Shown piece by piece: positions 1 to 8,559 of a stretch of DNA of 64,000 nucleotides (within the stretch, counting starts at the first letter, position 1; every line of letters begins with the position of its first letter). A program made the position numbers and the translations under genes. The stretch lies in the IMG/VR virus record IMGVR_UViG_3300001796_000003, positions 33,044-97,043 of that record, one strand, 5' to 3'. Origin of the DNA: a virus. The notes under the pieces are model-generated. The model was not told where the DNA came from and did not search any database. It worked only from the letters and a program-made list of their open reading frames with translations.

Positions 1-2
1 TG

Positions 3-2873
3 GATGCAGTTATGACCAAGCTTAAAGAGCTTGGTGGCACCACCTACTGGTACGAGGACACTACCACCTTCTCGCTATTTAAGATTTGGAATGATGCACT
101 CGCTACAGCCTGGAAGAGCAAGGGCACATACACACACGACTCCGCTGTCCCTGGTCGACTCTCATGGAGCGAAGATCTCTATGTGAAGAGTATGAATAGT
201 CCTGTCGATGTCGTTATTAGAGCAAGCGGTGGTTCACCACTCAACTTGAATAATGAACAGGTTGCATTCCTAGGTTTGGTGCGTGATCAGCCAATTAACA
301 CACTAGATGAAGCAGTATTGTTCTATAATGGTGAATCTTACATCAATTCTGCTTCTGGCGCAGCAGGCGTATTTGGACAACTCAAAAAGGGTGATTGGGT
401 TAAGAAGGTCACAGATAAAAACACTCTTTGTCTGCAGGTGCGCGAATTCTACGATACAGCTCAATCTGTTAGTGGTTCACCCGTTGGAACCATTGTTGCG
501 CCTGGATCTGCTCGCGCTATTGTTTTAAGCGGTCTATATCAAGGCACAGATAGCACAATTGCAGGCGATAGAGCAAGATTTGATCGCGGCGAGTATACGA
601 CAAGCGATATTCAGATTGTTGATCGCAACAACAATCTCCTTGATGACACAGCTGGTGACTTAATGTGGTTTGCTCAGCGCAGCGATACTGCAATGTCAAT
701 CGCATCAATCTCAACTGTATCTCTCACTGGAACTATTAATTCTGCAGATGGCTCTGATGCTATTGTGTCTTGTACGGCTCATGGTCTCCAAGATGGAGAT
801 CGAATCGTCGTTACAACCCCTGTCGGATATGGCGCAACCCCTGTTTATGTAGAAGCAATTGATGCCAATACACTTTCTATTAAGACAAACGTTACAACTA
901 CCGGCGCATTTGTAGCTTTTTATGGATTGTGTACGACAGGAGCCAGATCCACATCTGGTTTTCAACTTGAATCAGCTAATCATGGCTTTGATTCCGGTGA
1001 GACTATTTTTATCACTGGAACAACTAACTATAATGATCCTTATACGATTAATGTTAGGTCATCAACACAATTTCAATTTCCAATTGACGCTGCTCATGCA
1101 ACGGAAACCTCTGGTCTAGCAACACTGGCTCGTCTTGACGTTCGTTCTGAAGAAGGTATTCAAAAAATCGTGCAGGGTGAGACGATCAATATCGGCGCAG
1201 GGACGATAGAAAACGTCCAGGCCTTCATCGGTATGGGGTCTCTGTCCCAAACATCTCCCGTGTACACCCTGCCTGGTTCTTACGACACCTTTAATGAGGG
1301 TGCCAATTACAACGGATCTCTATCAGACAACCTGACTGCACGAGTTTCCAAGAATACGGCAATGTTGATGGACAAGGCTCAGGATAAAACCATCAAATGC
1401 GTTACCACTGCAACTGGAGCCAGGTCACAAACAAACGGTTGGTTGAGCTTTACTCCACCTGGTAGCACTTTGACAATTGTGCAGCCCGGAAGTCCCGCAA
1501 ATGCAACAATCACACTACCCGACGCTGGCGGTCCAATAACCCTTAACACCAATCAAAGCGCATATGTGACTATTAATCGCAATGCTGCAACCACACCTGG
1601 CTGGGTTATTGCAAATACGGCCGACGTACCAGTTAGAGAAAACATTTTTGTGTTAGCGACACGACTGAGCGGAACAGAACAGTACCTGTGGGACGGTACG
1701 TGCGTAGACGGCATCGTGCCTTTGCGACCTTCAGATGTTTTGGTTGTTCAATGCAATCTTTTTGATCCTGTCTCAACCACACTACCAACTGGTACTGTTG
1801 TTGTTGACAATGTTACGGTAGAAGCCGGACAATTGGTTGTTTTTGGAAATTTAACCATAAATGCTCATCGAGTTTATCGAGCTGTTGGCGTTGGAACTAC
1901 TATCTCAAGTTGGACTGCTGAATATAAATTCAATGGACAGGTCGATCCTTCAGTGGGCCACGTTTTGCTTGTTGTGAGTGGGCAAGCTTTTGGCTTACAA
2001 GTTGGTAAATTCAACGGTAGCAATTGGGCTTTTAATGATTACGTTCGTTACTTTAATGGTGCAGATTACCTTGAGCAATCAAATCTTGTGAGTGCGACCA
2101 TTACTGACAACGCAACCACACCTATTTTTACAACGGCGTGGGCAGGCAGCGAACACATTCTAATTGACTACTCTCTTGTTAGAAGTACAGCAAGAGAAAC
2201 AGGAACAATGCGAATTGTTACTGATGGAGCTACTGCAGAAGTCTCCACCGATAGTGCTTATGTAAATGGAAACTCTGGAGTGACATTTACTGCTGCCATT
2301 AGCGGTGCTGACCTGATTTTGTCCGGAACCGCGACAAGCACTGGACAAAACGCAACATTTAAGTACTCGACGCGCCGATGGAGCTCTTCATACCCTGGAG
2401 GTCCAGCAGGCCTTCCTTCATACTCGGGTGCAGCTCCTACTCCCACACCTGCTGCAGCTCCTGTTAATGCCGTTCAATTTAACTCAGGTGGTGTCCTTGC
2501 GGGCAACTCTAACTTTGCTATTGATACCGTTGATAACAGCATGTCATTTAATGGACTGCGTCAAGGTGTGTTGTCTAGCAGTCTTACACTCAATAACAAT
2601 CAGGTGGCCTTTGCAAACTTATTGCTGTTAAGTGCCAGCTATTCATTCTATGTTATTGAATATTCGATTACAAAAGAAAATTATAGTCGAATTGGTCATT
2701 TGCAGATTGCTTATGATGGATCAGCTGTTGCTTGCAATGATAGCTATATAGAAACTGGAATTACTGGAGTAACACTTCAAGCAATTGTTTCAGGCGGTAT
2801 TCAAATACAGTACACAAGCACTAATGGTGCTGGTGATGGCACTTTCAAGTATGCTTGGCGCAAGTGGAGTTAA
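3..2873 (+). CDS. Large tail fibre protein, 5' end cut by window
   Basis: The frame is open to the left edge (no stop before the ATG at 12), so the true start probably lies outside the window. The 950-residue product is rich in Thr, Ser, Asn and Gly with alternating hydrophobic residues, as in beta-rich phage fibres. It contains two modules of the form HGL..GDRI and HGF..GETI (about residues 255-375), then two roughly 95-residue domains near the C-terminus that are duplicates of each other, each ending in TFKY plus R.WS (near 2390 and 2870). A Pro/Ala linker (PTPTPAAAP) joins them. It heads a run of fibre and lectin-like genes. Structural role is inferred from composition and context; no enzymatic motif was seen. 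Confidence 0.75.
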   Translation, partial: DAVMTKLKELGGTTYWYEDTTTFSLFKIWNDALATAWKSKGTYTHDSAVPGRLSWSEDLYVKSMNSPVDVVIRASGGSPLNLNNEQVAFLGLVRDQPINTLDEAVLFYNGESYINSASGAAGVFGQLKKGDWVKKVTDKNTLCLQVREFYDTAQSVSGSPVGTIVAPGSARAIVLSGLYQGTDSTIAGDRARFDRGEYTTSDIQIVDRNNNLLDDTAGDLMWFAQRSDTAMSIASISTVSLTGTINSADGSDAIVSCTAHGLQDGDRIVVTTPVGYGATPVYVEAIDANTLSIKTNVTTTGAFVAFYGLCTTGARSTSGFQLESANHGFDSGETIFITGTTNYNDPYTINVRSSTQFQFPIDAAHATETSGLATLARLDVRSEEGIQKIVQGETINIGAGTIENVQAFIGMGSLSQTSPVYTLPGSYDTFNEGANYNGSLSDNLTARVSKNTAMLMDKAQDKTIKCVTTATGARSQTNGWLSFTPPGSTLTIVQPGSPANATITLPDAGGPITLNTNQSAYVTINRNAATTPGWVIANTADVPVRENIFVLATRLSGTEQYLWDGTCVDGIVPLRPSDVLVVQCNLFDPVSTTLPTGTVVVDNVTVEAGQLVVFGNLTINAHRVYRAVGVGTTISSWTAEYKFNGQVDPSVGHVLLVVSGQAFGLQVGKFNGSNWAFNDYVRYFNGADYLEQSNLVSATITDNATTPIFTTAWAGSEHILIDYSLVRSTARETGTMRIVTDGATAEVSTDSAYVNGNSGVTFTAAISGADLILSGTATSTGQNATFKYSTRRWSSSYPGGPAGLPSYSGAAPTPTPAAAPVNAVQFNSGGVLAGNSNFAIDTVDNSMSFNGLRQGVLSSSLTLNNNQVAFANLLLLSASYSFYVIEYSITKENYSRIGHLQIAYDGSAVACNDSYIETGITGVTLQAIVSGGIQIQYTSTNGAGDGTFKYAWRKWS

Positions 2874-2880
2874 ATAAACA

Positions 2881-3300
2881 ATGAATTCACCTCTTAAAAG
2901 TAATTTTAGCGGATCCTACGAGGGATCAGACTTTCTCGTTTCAACCGGAGCACAAAGCATGAGTGGCGCCAAGAGAGGCGCAAATGTAACTTTAACTTCA
3001 AGTGCTGGGAGTATTGCGGTAGATCTAGCTGTTAGCAATAACTACACGCACACACTGACAGAAAACACAACACTTGCTGCCCCCTCTAATCCTGTTGGAG
3101 GGCAAAGCGGAATTATCTTCCTGAGACAGCACGCAAGTGCCCCCAAAACTCTTGCTTTTAACTCATTTTGGAAGTTTCCTGGAGGCACTCCCACAACGCC
3201 AGTTACAGCAACTGTAGATGCCATAGATGCAATGGCATATTATATCGAGCCAGGCGGCACATTTGCTATTTGCCAGATGATTAACGACATAAAAACCTAA
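2881..3300 (+). CDS. Small tail-associated protein, unknown function
   Basis: A 139-residue protein starting 7 nt after the fibre gene. It contains a Ser/Thr-rich beta segment (LTLTENTTLAAPSNPVGG), a pattern often seen at the ends of phage fibre or spike proteins, where a predicted beta-strand platform displays Gly-rich loops. No catalytic residues, signal peptide or membrane segment were recognised. Position between two fibre-like genes and tight spacing suggest co-transcription and a role in the same tail structure. Function is inference from context. Confidence 0.7.
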   Translation: MNSPLKSNFSGSYEGSDFLVSTGAQSMSGAKRGANVTLTSSAGSIAVDLAVSNNYTHTLTENTTLAAPSNPVGGQSGIIFLRQHASAPKTLAFNSFWKFPGGTPTTPVTATVDAIDAMAYYIEPGGTFAICQMINDIKT

Positions 3301-3311
3301 AAGGACTTAAT

Positions 3312-3995
3312 ATGTTTCCATCTTTTGGAATTCCCTTTCTATTGAAATCTTCATCTTCTTCACCACTCTTAGAAGGATTAGTAAGGTTTTATCCGCTTGA
3401 CGGCAATGGCGATGATGTTCATGGTGGCGAGCACGGCGTTATCACTGGTGCATCTCCAGGCTATGAAGCAGGTTTGGGTCAAACGAATGCACTATATCTT
3501 GGTGATAGCACCACAAACAGATTTGAAGCATTAGAGTTTCGTCCGAATGACTTTACTATTTCCTGGCAAGTGTACGCTCGCGGTAATTTCAACGCATTTG
3601 CAGGGTTAATTGGCAACTTTAACACCAGTTCAGTAACAAGCGACTGGTGTTTTCTTTGCGGCGGTGTAACAGACGCACTTGTATACGCAAATGGTAATGC
3701 CAATACTGGAAAGTTAATTACTCTGCCAACATTAAGTTGGCACCATATCGTTCTTACGCGAGAAGTTACTGCATGGAAACTCTACTATGATGGAACGCTT
3801 GTTGAAAGTTTTACAAGCCTAGGCGCTGGATCCTCGGGAACAGATAGTTTTTATATTGCTAGTAGACCTGATGGCTATACAACCACTAATGCGCGATTTC
3901 AAAAAGTAGGTCTGTGGAATCGCGCATTAACTGATGCTGAAGTAACGACACTTTATAATAGTGGAAATGTGCTAGCATATCCATTTACCATTTAA
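3312..3995 (+). CDS. LamG / concanavalin A-like lectin domain protein
   Basis: 227 residues, almost entirely one jelly-roll lectin-like domain. Diagnostic features are the opening GLVRFYPLDGNGDDVHG, the central WHHIVLTRE followed by LYYDGTLVESF, and the closing VGLWNRALTDAEVTTLYN. This is the classic LamG/concanavalin A-like glucanase-lectin signature (whole domain about residues 22-222). In phages such domains sit on fibres and bind host or environmental glycans. RBS AAGGAC lies ahead of the ATG. The same signature recurs near the C-terminus of the large protein at 59938-63066. Confidence 0.85.
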   Translation: MFPSFGIPFLLKSSSSSPLLEGLVRFYPLDGNGDDVHGGEHGVITGASPGYEAGLGQTNALYLGDSTTNRFEALEFRPNDFTISWQVYARGNFNAFAGLIGNFNTSSVTSDWCFLCGGVTDALVYANGNANTGKLITLPTLSWHHIVLTREVTAWKLYYDGTLVESFTSLGAGSSGTDSFYIASRPDGYTTTNARFQKVGLWNRALTDAEVTTLYNSGNVLAYPFTI

Positions 3996-4000
3996 TCTGT

Positions 4001-4006
4001 TACAAT
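4001..4006 (+). promoter_or_regulatory. Candidate -10-only promoter (TACAAT)
   Basis: TACAAT preceded by TGT, 87 nt before the fibre gene at 4093 and just after the lectin gene stop. No TTGACA-like -35 at the right distance. Same box type as other sites in the window; assignment is inference. Confidence 0.4.
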
Positions 4007-4032
4007 CATTAAAGCAACCCTTGGGGAAATGT

Positions 4033-4074
4033 GAACCAAGATGCGACCATGAAGCCATTGTCTCATCTTAGTTC
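4033..4074 (+). other. Imperfect hairpin in the 5' leader of the fibre gene
   Basis: GAAC/GTTC plus AAGATG/CATCTT pair with one C-A mismatch around a 20-nt loop, between the TACAAT box at 4001 and the RBS (GGAG at 4082). No T-run follows, so it is not an intrinsic terminator. It may be a leader structure or chance. Confidence 0.3.
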
Positions 4075-4092
4075 TCAACTTGGAGAATCATC

Positions 4093-5598
4093 ATGGCAGA
4101 CAACGGATTCAAGATAAATAAAAGCGTAAATCTTAACCCCCAGGCGGGCACGCCGTCTAATCCTGTAGACGGAGATATTTATTACGACTCCGTAATTCAA
4201 TCATTTGCTTATTATCACAATGGGGCTTGGGCTAACTTTGATTCCGTGGGAACAGTAGCATCCACACTTTGGTTAACAAGTGCACATCTTACTCCCGCTA
4301 TTGTTCGAAATTCGATTGTTAAAATAACTGGCGGTGGCGTACTGTCGCATCTAGCTGGCATTTCAGCTAGCTTTAGTGGTCGAACCATCAGTATTTATAA
4401 CGCTGGTACCGCCACCATTGTCGTAGAACCAAATGACGCCAATGAAGCCACGGTTAACAACCGAATTCAAACGCCAACAGGCGGCAGCATGAATTTGGTG
4501 GCAGGAGAAATTGCCGTATTCACATATGACGTGGTGGCCAGTCGATGGCTTCTAGTGTCTATTTCATCTAATGCTGGAGCACAAGTTATAGCAACAACTT
4601 CAAATCCTGGCTTAGTAACTCTACATCAAGCATCTTTGCTTCCACTTGACGGAGTAGTGTTGTCTGATGGAGACCTAAATACTGCTAACGGCGTTGTTGG
4701 TTTAAATGCCAACAGGGCCGTTAATATCGCAGCACCATTAAGTTCAGTAACAGCTGTTACTATAACAGCTAATGGTGCGTCTAATGCTGTAGATCTCTTC
4801 GGCAGCATTGAATTGAAGACAGCCGGATCGGCCATGTATGTATTTGGTGGCACCATTCTTGCGGGAGAAGCGCCGTCTGGAATAGATGGCGGAAAATTAG
4901 TCTTGAGTTTGCCCCATCCTACGCTAGATGGTGGCTTGATTCAAGCGTGGACTCGAAATGTTGGGGTAAATGAATCAATCTTTAAAATTGAAGAATCTAC
5001 CGCTGGCGTTCAAGTGTTGATCATGGCCAATGCTACTAACGGCAGTTACATAACCGCAGGAGGTATTTCTCCTCTTACTGTTGGTTATGATGCACCAGAA
5101 GGATGGCGCTTTGAAGTTGATGGGTCTATTTCTAAATTAAGTTCAGCCGCACAAATTCACAACGTGGCAGACCCTTCTTCGGCACAGGATGTCGCCACTA
5201 AAAACTACACAGACACAAATTTCCTAAGAATTACGGGCAGCACGACTCAAACAGTAACAGGGGTTAAAACGTTTACGGGAAGAATGTTCTCAACACTTTC
5301 GCCTGGAGCGTCAAACGCCAACATCTGGATTACTAACTCAGATACAACTAATGATTCTAATGCATTGCGCATTGATTCATCGTCGGTTGGTACGGCAGTC
5401 CGTGTGGCCAACTCAAATACTGGTCGTGCTCTTCAAGTTCAGAGTGCTGTTGGTTCACCTACACTTCGCGTGGTCGCTCATGATGGTTCGGTCGCTCCTT
5501 CATCCTATTCTGGAGTAGCAGGCGATATTATCTTCGTGGGCGGGATTTACAATAAACTCTACGTGTACGATGGGAGTACGTGGAACGCTTGCTGGTAA
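4093..5598 (+). CDS. Tail fibre protein
   Basis: 501 residues. The N-terminus (SNPVDGDIYYDSV followed by FAYYHNGAW) and the C-terminus (AGDIIFVGGIYNKLYVYDG) are the short beta motifs that commonly open and close phage fibre proteins. The middle is Ser/Thr/Asn/Gly-rich, with VADPSSAQDVATKNYTD, a well-known fibre repeat signature. RBS GGAG lies 7-8 nt before the ATG. The stop codon directly abuts the stop of the convergent minus-strand gene, with no terminator hairpin between them. Receptor binding is inferred from family resemblance. Confidence 0.8.
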   Translation: MADNGFKINKSVNLNPQAGTPSNPVDGDIYYDSVIQSFAYYHNGAWANFDSVGTVASTLWLTSAHLTPAIVRNSIVKITGGGVLSHLAGISASFSGRTISIYNAGTATIVVEPNDANEATVNNRIQTPTGGSMNLVAGEIAVFTYDVVASRWLLVSISSNAGAQVIATTSNPGLVTLHQASLLPLDGVVLSDGDLNTANGVVGLNANRAVNIAAPLSSVTAVTITANGASNAVDLFGSIELKTAGSAMYVFGGTILAGEAPSGIDGGKLVLSLPHPTLDGGLIQAWTRNVGVNESIFKIEESTAGVQVLIMANATNGSYITAGGISPLTVGYDAPEGWRFEVDGSISKLSSAAQIHNVADPSSAQDVATKNYTDTNFLRITGSTTQTVTGVKTFTGRMFSTLSPGASNANIWITNSDTTNDSNALRIDSSSVGTAVRVANSNTGRALQVQSAVGSPTLRVVAHDGSVAPSSYSGVAGDIIFVGGIYNKLYVYDGSTWNACW

Positions 5599-5958
5599 TT
5601 ACATTTCTTCCATGGCGCTCTCAAAGAGAGCTGAAGCAACATCAAAAACTAAGACTTTTTCGCAGTTATTGGCCTCAACGAACGGTTCTGACCAATAAAT
5701 CTCAATGGTTGGAGGCTCGTTGAGATCGAGAAAGTTGACTTGACAATTCTTGTCTAGTTTACTTAATTTGTGACGCAGTTGATCTACGGCAAGAGAGCGC
5801 AAGTACCATTCAGTTTTCTTTATCTTTTCGTACTCAGTGAAGAACTCATTAACCCATTTGCTTACAGTTTTAACTTCAGAAACTTGAGCTGCAATTCGCT
5901 TTTTTCGAGCAACTTTAGCCTCGATTTCCTTCATCAAGTCTCGCTTAATATTAGACAC
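5599..5958 (-). CDS. Conserved-looking hypothetical protein of the replication operon
   Basis: 119 residues, last gene of the minus-strand helicase-primase operon, overlapping the primase gene by 8 nt. The N-terminal half is Lys/Arg-rich and helical (IEAKVARKKRIAAQV), the C-terminal half acidic. No recognised domain. Overlap implies translational coupling and a role connected with replication, but nothing in the sequence names it. Confidence 0.65.
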   Translation of the reverse strand: MSNIKRDLMKEIEAKVARKKRIAAQVSEVKTVSKWVNEFFTEYEKIKKTEWYLRSLAVDQLRHKLSKLDKNCQVNFLDLNEPPTIEIYWSEPFVEANNCEKVLVFDVASALFESAMEEM

Positions 5959-6832
5959 TTTGAACCTTCTGTAAATTGGTTATAAAACGCTTTGCGACTG
6001 CCTCGTGGCCTTCTCTTTTTAGAAGATCATTCCAATCGATTTCATCGTCTAGAGTTGTAGAGATGTGAGTAATGCACTGTGCTTTAACGGCCTTTGCTAG
6101 GCCATCCTGGCCAGCCTCGTCTGCATCATAAGCCCCAATTACCTTGATCCCCTGATTACAAAGTTCCTTCAAAACTTCCTGATGGTGCTTAGTGACATTA
6201 CAACCCGACGTGCAAATGAACTTCCATGGATTCCGCGCTATGCCACCATACTTGATATTAAAGGCCTGTTGAAGACTAAGGGCATTGAAATATCCTTCAC
6301 AAACGCCAACAGCTTTGATGTTTGTAACGAACGGTCCTTGATTCCACATACCAAAGAGCATGCCTAAGCGAGTACCAGGAAGCGTGTCGATCTTCTGTTC
6401 ATCTCCGTCTCTGTTGATTCGCGTCTTGAGGAAGCGGATTTGGGCGCCACAAAAATGATCTTGAAAATAATAGGGGAACACTATTCCTTCACGATCTACA
6501 TCGTAGTACATGTCGCCGTCAAGATTAAGACCTCGACTTTGCACGTAATCTACGCCTTTTTGAGCTCGAGGATCAGAAAGCGGAATAAACTTGATTGGCC
6601 ACTGCATCACCTGAAGTTCGTTAGGTGTAGCTTCTTTGAAGTCAAAGTCGCCTTTAAGGAATTCAGGTAATGAAATTTCGCCCAAATAGCAGTACTGTCT
6701 AAGAGAATAACCGCGTTGACACACTCCCTTACAATAGACCCAAATATCCCCACTCTCGGGGTCCTTGTGCCAATATAGAGTGTCGTTGGGTCGCTTACAA
6801 ATTAAGCATTTTTTAGTCGAAAGACCACTCAT
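5951..6832 (-). CDS. DNA primase with zinc ribbon and TOPRIM domain
   Basis: 293 residues. An N-terminal zinc-binding motif is formed by Cys9, Cys12, His22 or Cys34, and Cys38. After a linker, a TOPRIM fold carries the acidic signature GVCEGYFNAL (Glu179) and GAYDADEAGQDG (Asp236, Asp238), the metal ligands of DnaG/T7-type primases. It would make RNA primers for lagging-strand synthesis. It is shorter than bacterial DnaG because the C-terminal helicase-interaction domain is missing. It overlaps the DnaB-like helicase gene by 4 nt, as expected for a primase-helicase pair. No separate RNA-polymerase basic domain was checked in detail. Confidence 0.9.
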   Translation of the reverse strand: MSGLSTKKCLICKRPNDTLYWHKDPESGDIWVYCKGVCQRGYSLRQYCYLGEISLPEFLKGDFDFKEATPNELQVMQWPIKFIPLSDPRAQKGVDYVQSRGLNLDGDMYYDVDREGIVFPYYFQDHFCGAQIRFLKTRINRDGDEQKIDTLPGTRLGMLFGMWNQGPFVTNIKAVGVCEGYFNALSLQQAFNIKYGGIARNPWKFICTSGCNVTKHHQEVLKELCNQGIKVIGAYDADEAGQDGLAKAVKAQCITHISTTLDDEIDWNDLLKREGHEAVAKRFITNLQKVQSV

Positions 6833-7887
6833 GTTCTTTTCCCCGCAAGAAAATCTTCACCAGAAAACTGTTCGTCATCTTTTGCTTTATCCATAAATGC
6901 GTCCAAGTCTTTTTCTGCCCGTTCGCGAGTCATGGCTGCCTTACGAATTGCTAATTCTTGTTCTGAAAGCTCTTCTAAGAATCTTCCTTTATGATACGGA
7001 CATGTAATCTTCCACCCCTGATTGCCGAAGCGATCCTTATGAATCAAAAAATCTGATGTCTTTTCTTCGACATTTGGAACAACCTCCACAATCACTGTGG
7101 CAGGTTCAACCACAGCCGAACATTCCTTAATGCGAGCATCAATATCCTTTACGCCACCCTTTTTCCCTAGCGAATAAAGTTGTACGAACATACACACGGG
7201 GATCTCACACTTCTTAATATATCGACCTAACCAAATACGAAAATCGTTCAAGACATCGTAGCGGGAACGCGTTTTATCTTGAACTGAGTCTTTAATCAGC
7301 TGATAGTAGTCGATAAGTACTGCCGAGAAGCCTTGACCAATAATCTTATCAAGAGCAGCCTGTACCCATTCAATCTTAGTTGTGCCGCCTTCTCGCCACG
7401 AGACGTCGAGAACTTTAACATATTGAGCAATATCACGACAAAGATGAACACACTTGCTGATCGTCTCTGGCGCCATTCGCCCCTTTTTATATTCATTGAA
7501 GTCAGCTTCGAGCTCTAGAGCCGCAATACGAAAAAGAACATCCTGTTCAGGTTCCTCATTAGAAATGACAAGAATTTTCTTCTTCTGTTTCCATAACGGC
7601 CACGAGATATTTGCTGCAACAGTTGATTTGCCATTGCCAGATAGTGCACAAAAGAGATAGAGATTTTCTCTCGTGAAGGGAATGGCAGCCGACAAGCTAT
7701 CATTAATGAGAGTGATCTGTTGACTCACCATCTTTTTATAGCTAGCGACGCTTTGTACAATTTTCATCATCGATTCTGGATTACCAAACTCAGTAATCTC
7801 ATCGAGTGAGATATCAACCTTTTGCTCAACTCTTACGCCTGATCTTGCTAGATTTCGCTCTTGTTCTTCTTTAGTTAGTGTTGCCAC
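6829..7887 (-). CDS. Replicative DNA helicase, DnaB-like RecA fold
   Basis: 352 residues. Walker A is ALSGNGKST (81-89), followed by a strand and NEEPEQDVLFRI, typical of the DnaB/KaiC branch, and Walker B SAVLIDYYQLI (about 188-198). The N-terminal region is too short for a full DnaB N-domain. It would be the 5'-3' hexameric replicative helicase acting with the adjacent primase. It overlaps the 183-residue gene upstream by 17 nt and the primase downstream by 4 nt. Confidence 0.88.
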   Translation of the reverse strand: MATLTKEEQERNLARSGVRVEQKVDISLDEITEFGNPESMMKIVQSVASYKKMVSQQITLINDSLSAAIPFTRENLYLFCALSGNGKSTVAANISWPLWKQKKKILVISNEEPEQDVLFRIAALELEADFNEYKKGRMAPETISKCVHLCRDIAQYVKVLDVSWREGGTTKIEWVQAALDKIIGQGFSAVLIDYYQLIKDSVQDKTRSRYDVLNDFRIWLGRYIKKCEIPVCMFVQLYSLGKKGGVKDIDARIKECSAVVEPATVIVEVVPNVEEKTSDFLIHKDRFGNQGWKITCPYHKGRFLEELSEQELAIRKAAMTRERAEKDLDAFMDKAKDDEQFSGEDFLAGKRT

Positions 7888-8422
7888 TCGTTCCCTTCCC
7901 TAAGATACTTTCGATCTCGTCCATTGGATTATATTCCGCAGCTGCTAACGCGGCAGCCCGACGTCGCTGTATCTCTTCTACAGTGAGACGCGGAAATGCA
8001 TCCGCGTGCTCGCGCTGAAGTTTATATTCCTTGGCTGTCATATTGCCAAAGAGAGCTGGTTCAGTTTCTTCTTGTTCAACCTTTTTCTTCTTAACCGACA
8101 ACGGGTAAATATTAAAAAAGGCCGCTTTGGCCTTTGCTTCAATCTCTCCAACCCAGTGCTCCTCAAAGTCTCGCTCACTTAAATGGTTAAAGGTAGGGCC
8201 GCCTTTGAGTTTTTTAAACATAGTTTTAACTAGTGAAGCACTTGGAGCGTGTGCTTTGACGGCTTTCGGCATGTACTCATATGCTTCTTCAAGAGAAAGA
8301 TCTTCACTCTTCATAATCTCAAAGAGCTCTTCAAAATTCCCTTGAACAGAAGCTGACCGTCTGTCTCGACTCGCTAGAGTCGCCTTCCATTGTTCAAATA
8401 ATAGATCGTATCTAGAAGCCAT
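7871..8422 (-). CDS. Unknown protein, first gene of helicase-primase operon
   Basis: 183 residues, charged and mostly helical, with a Glu-rich and Lys-rich middle (SVKKKKVEQEE). No recognised domain. As the first gene of a four-gene overlapping operon ending in helicase and primase, a helicase loader or replication accessory role is possible, but this is inference from position only. The divergent intergenic region to the SF2 helicase gene is 137 bp. Confidence 0.65.
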   Translation of the reverse strand: MASRYDLLFEQWKATLASRDRRSASVQGNFEELFEIMKSEDLSLEEAYEYMPKAVKAHAPSASLVKTMFKKLKGGPTFNHLSERDFEEHWVGEIEAKAKAAFFNIYPLSVKKKKVEQEETEPALFGNMTAKEYKLQREHADAFPRLTVEEIQRRRAAALAAAEYNPMDEIESILGKGTSGNTN

Positions 8423-8546
8423 TACGGTTCCTTAAGTATTGGTAAATGTGGATGGATTCATCTCATATTTTACAATGAGAATAAAAGGGGCCTTCTTATC
8501 AATGATTTGAGGTAGATAGAGATCATAGTCCCATGAAGTTATGAAG

Positions 8547-8552
8547 TACAAT
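8547..8552 (+). promoter_or_regulatory. -10 box TACAAT placed for a leaderless transcript
   Basis: TACAAT ends 7 nt before the ATG at 8560, so a start 7 nt downstream would put the mRNA 5' end one base before the codon. No Shine-Dalgarno sequence lies before the ATG. A second TACAAT is at 8471-8476. Confidence 0.5.
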
Positions 8553-8559
8553 ACTACCA

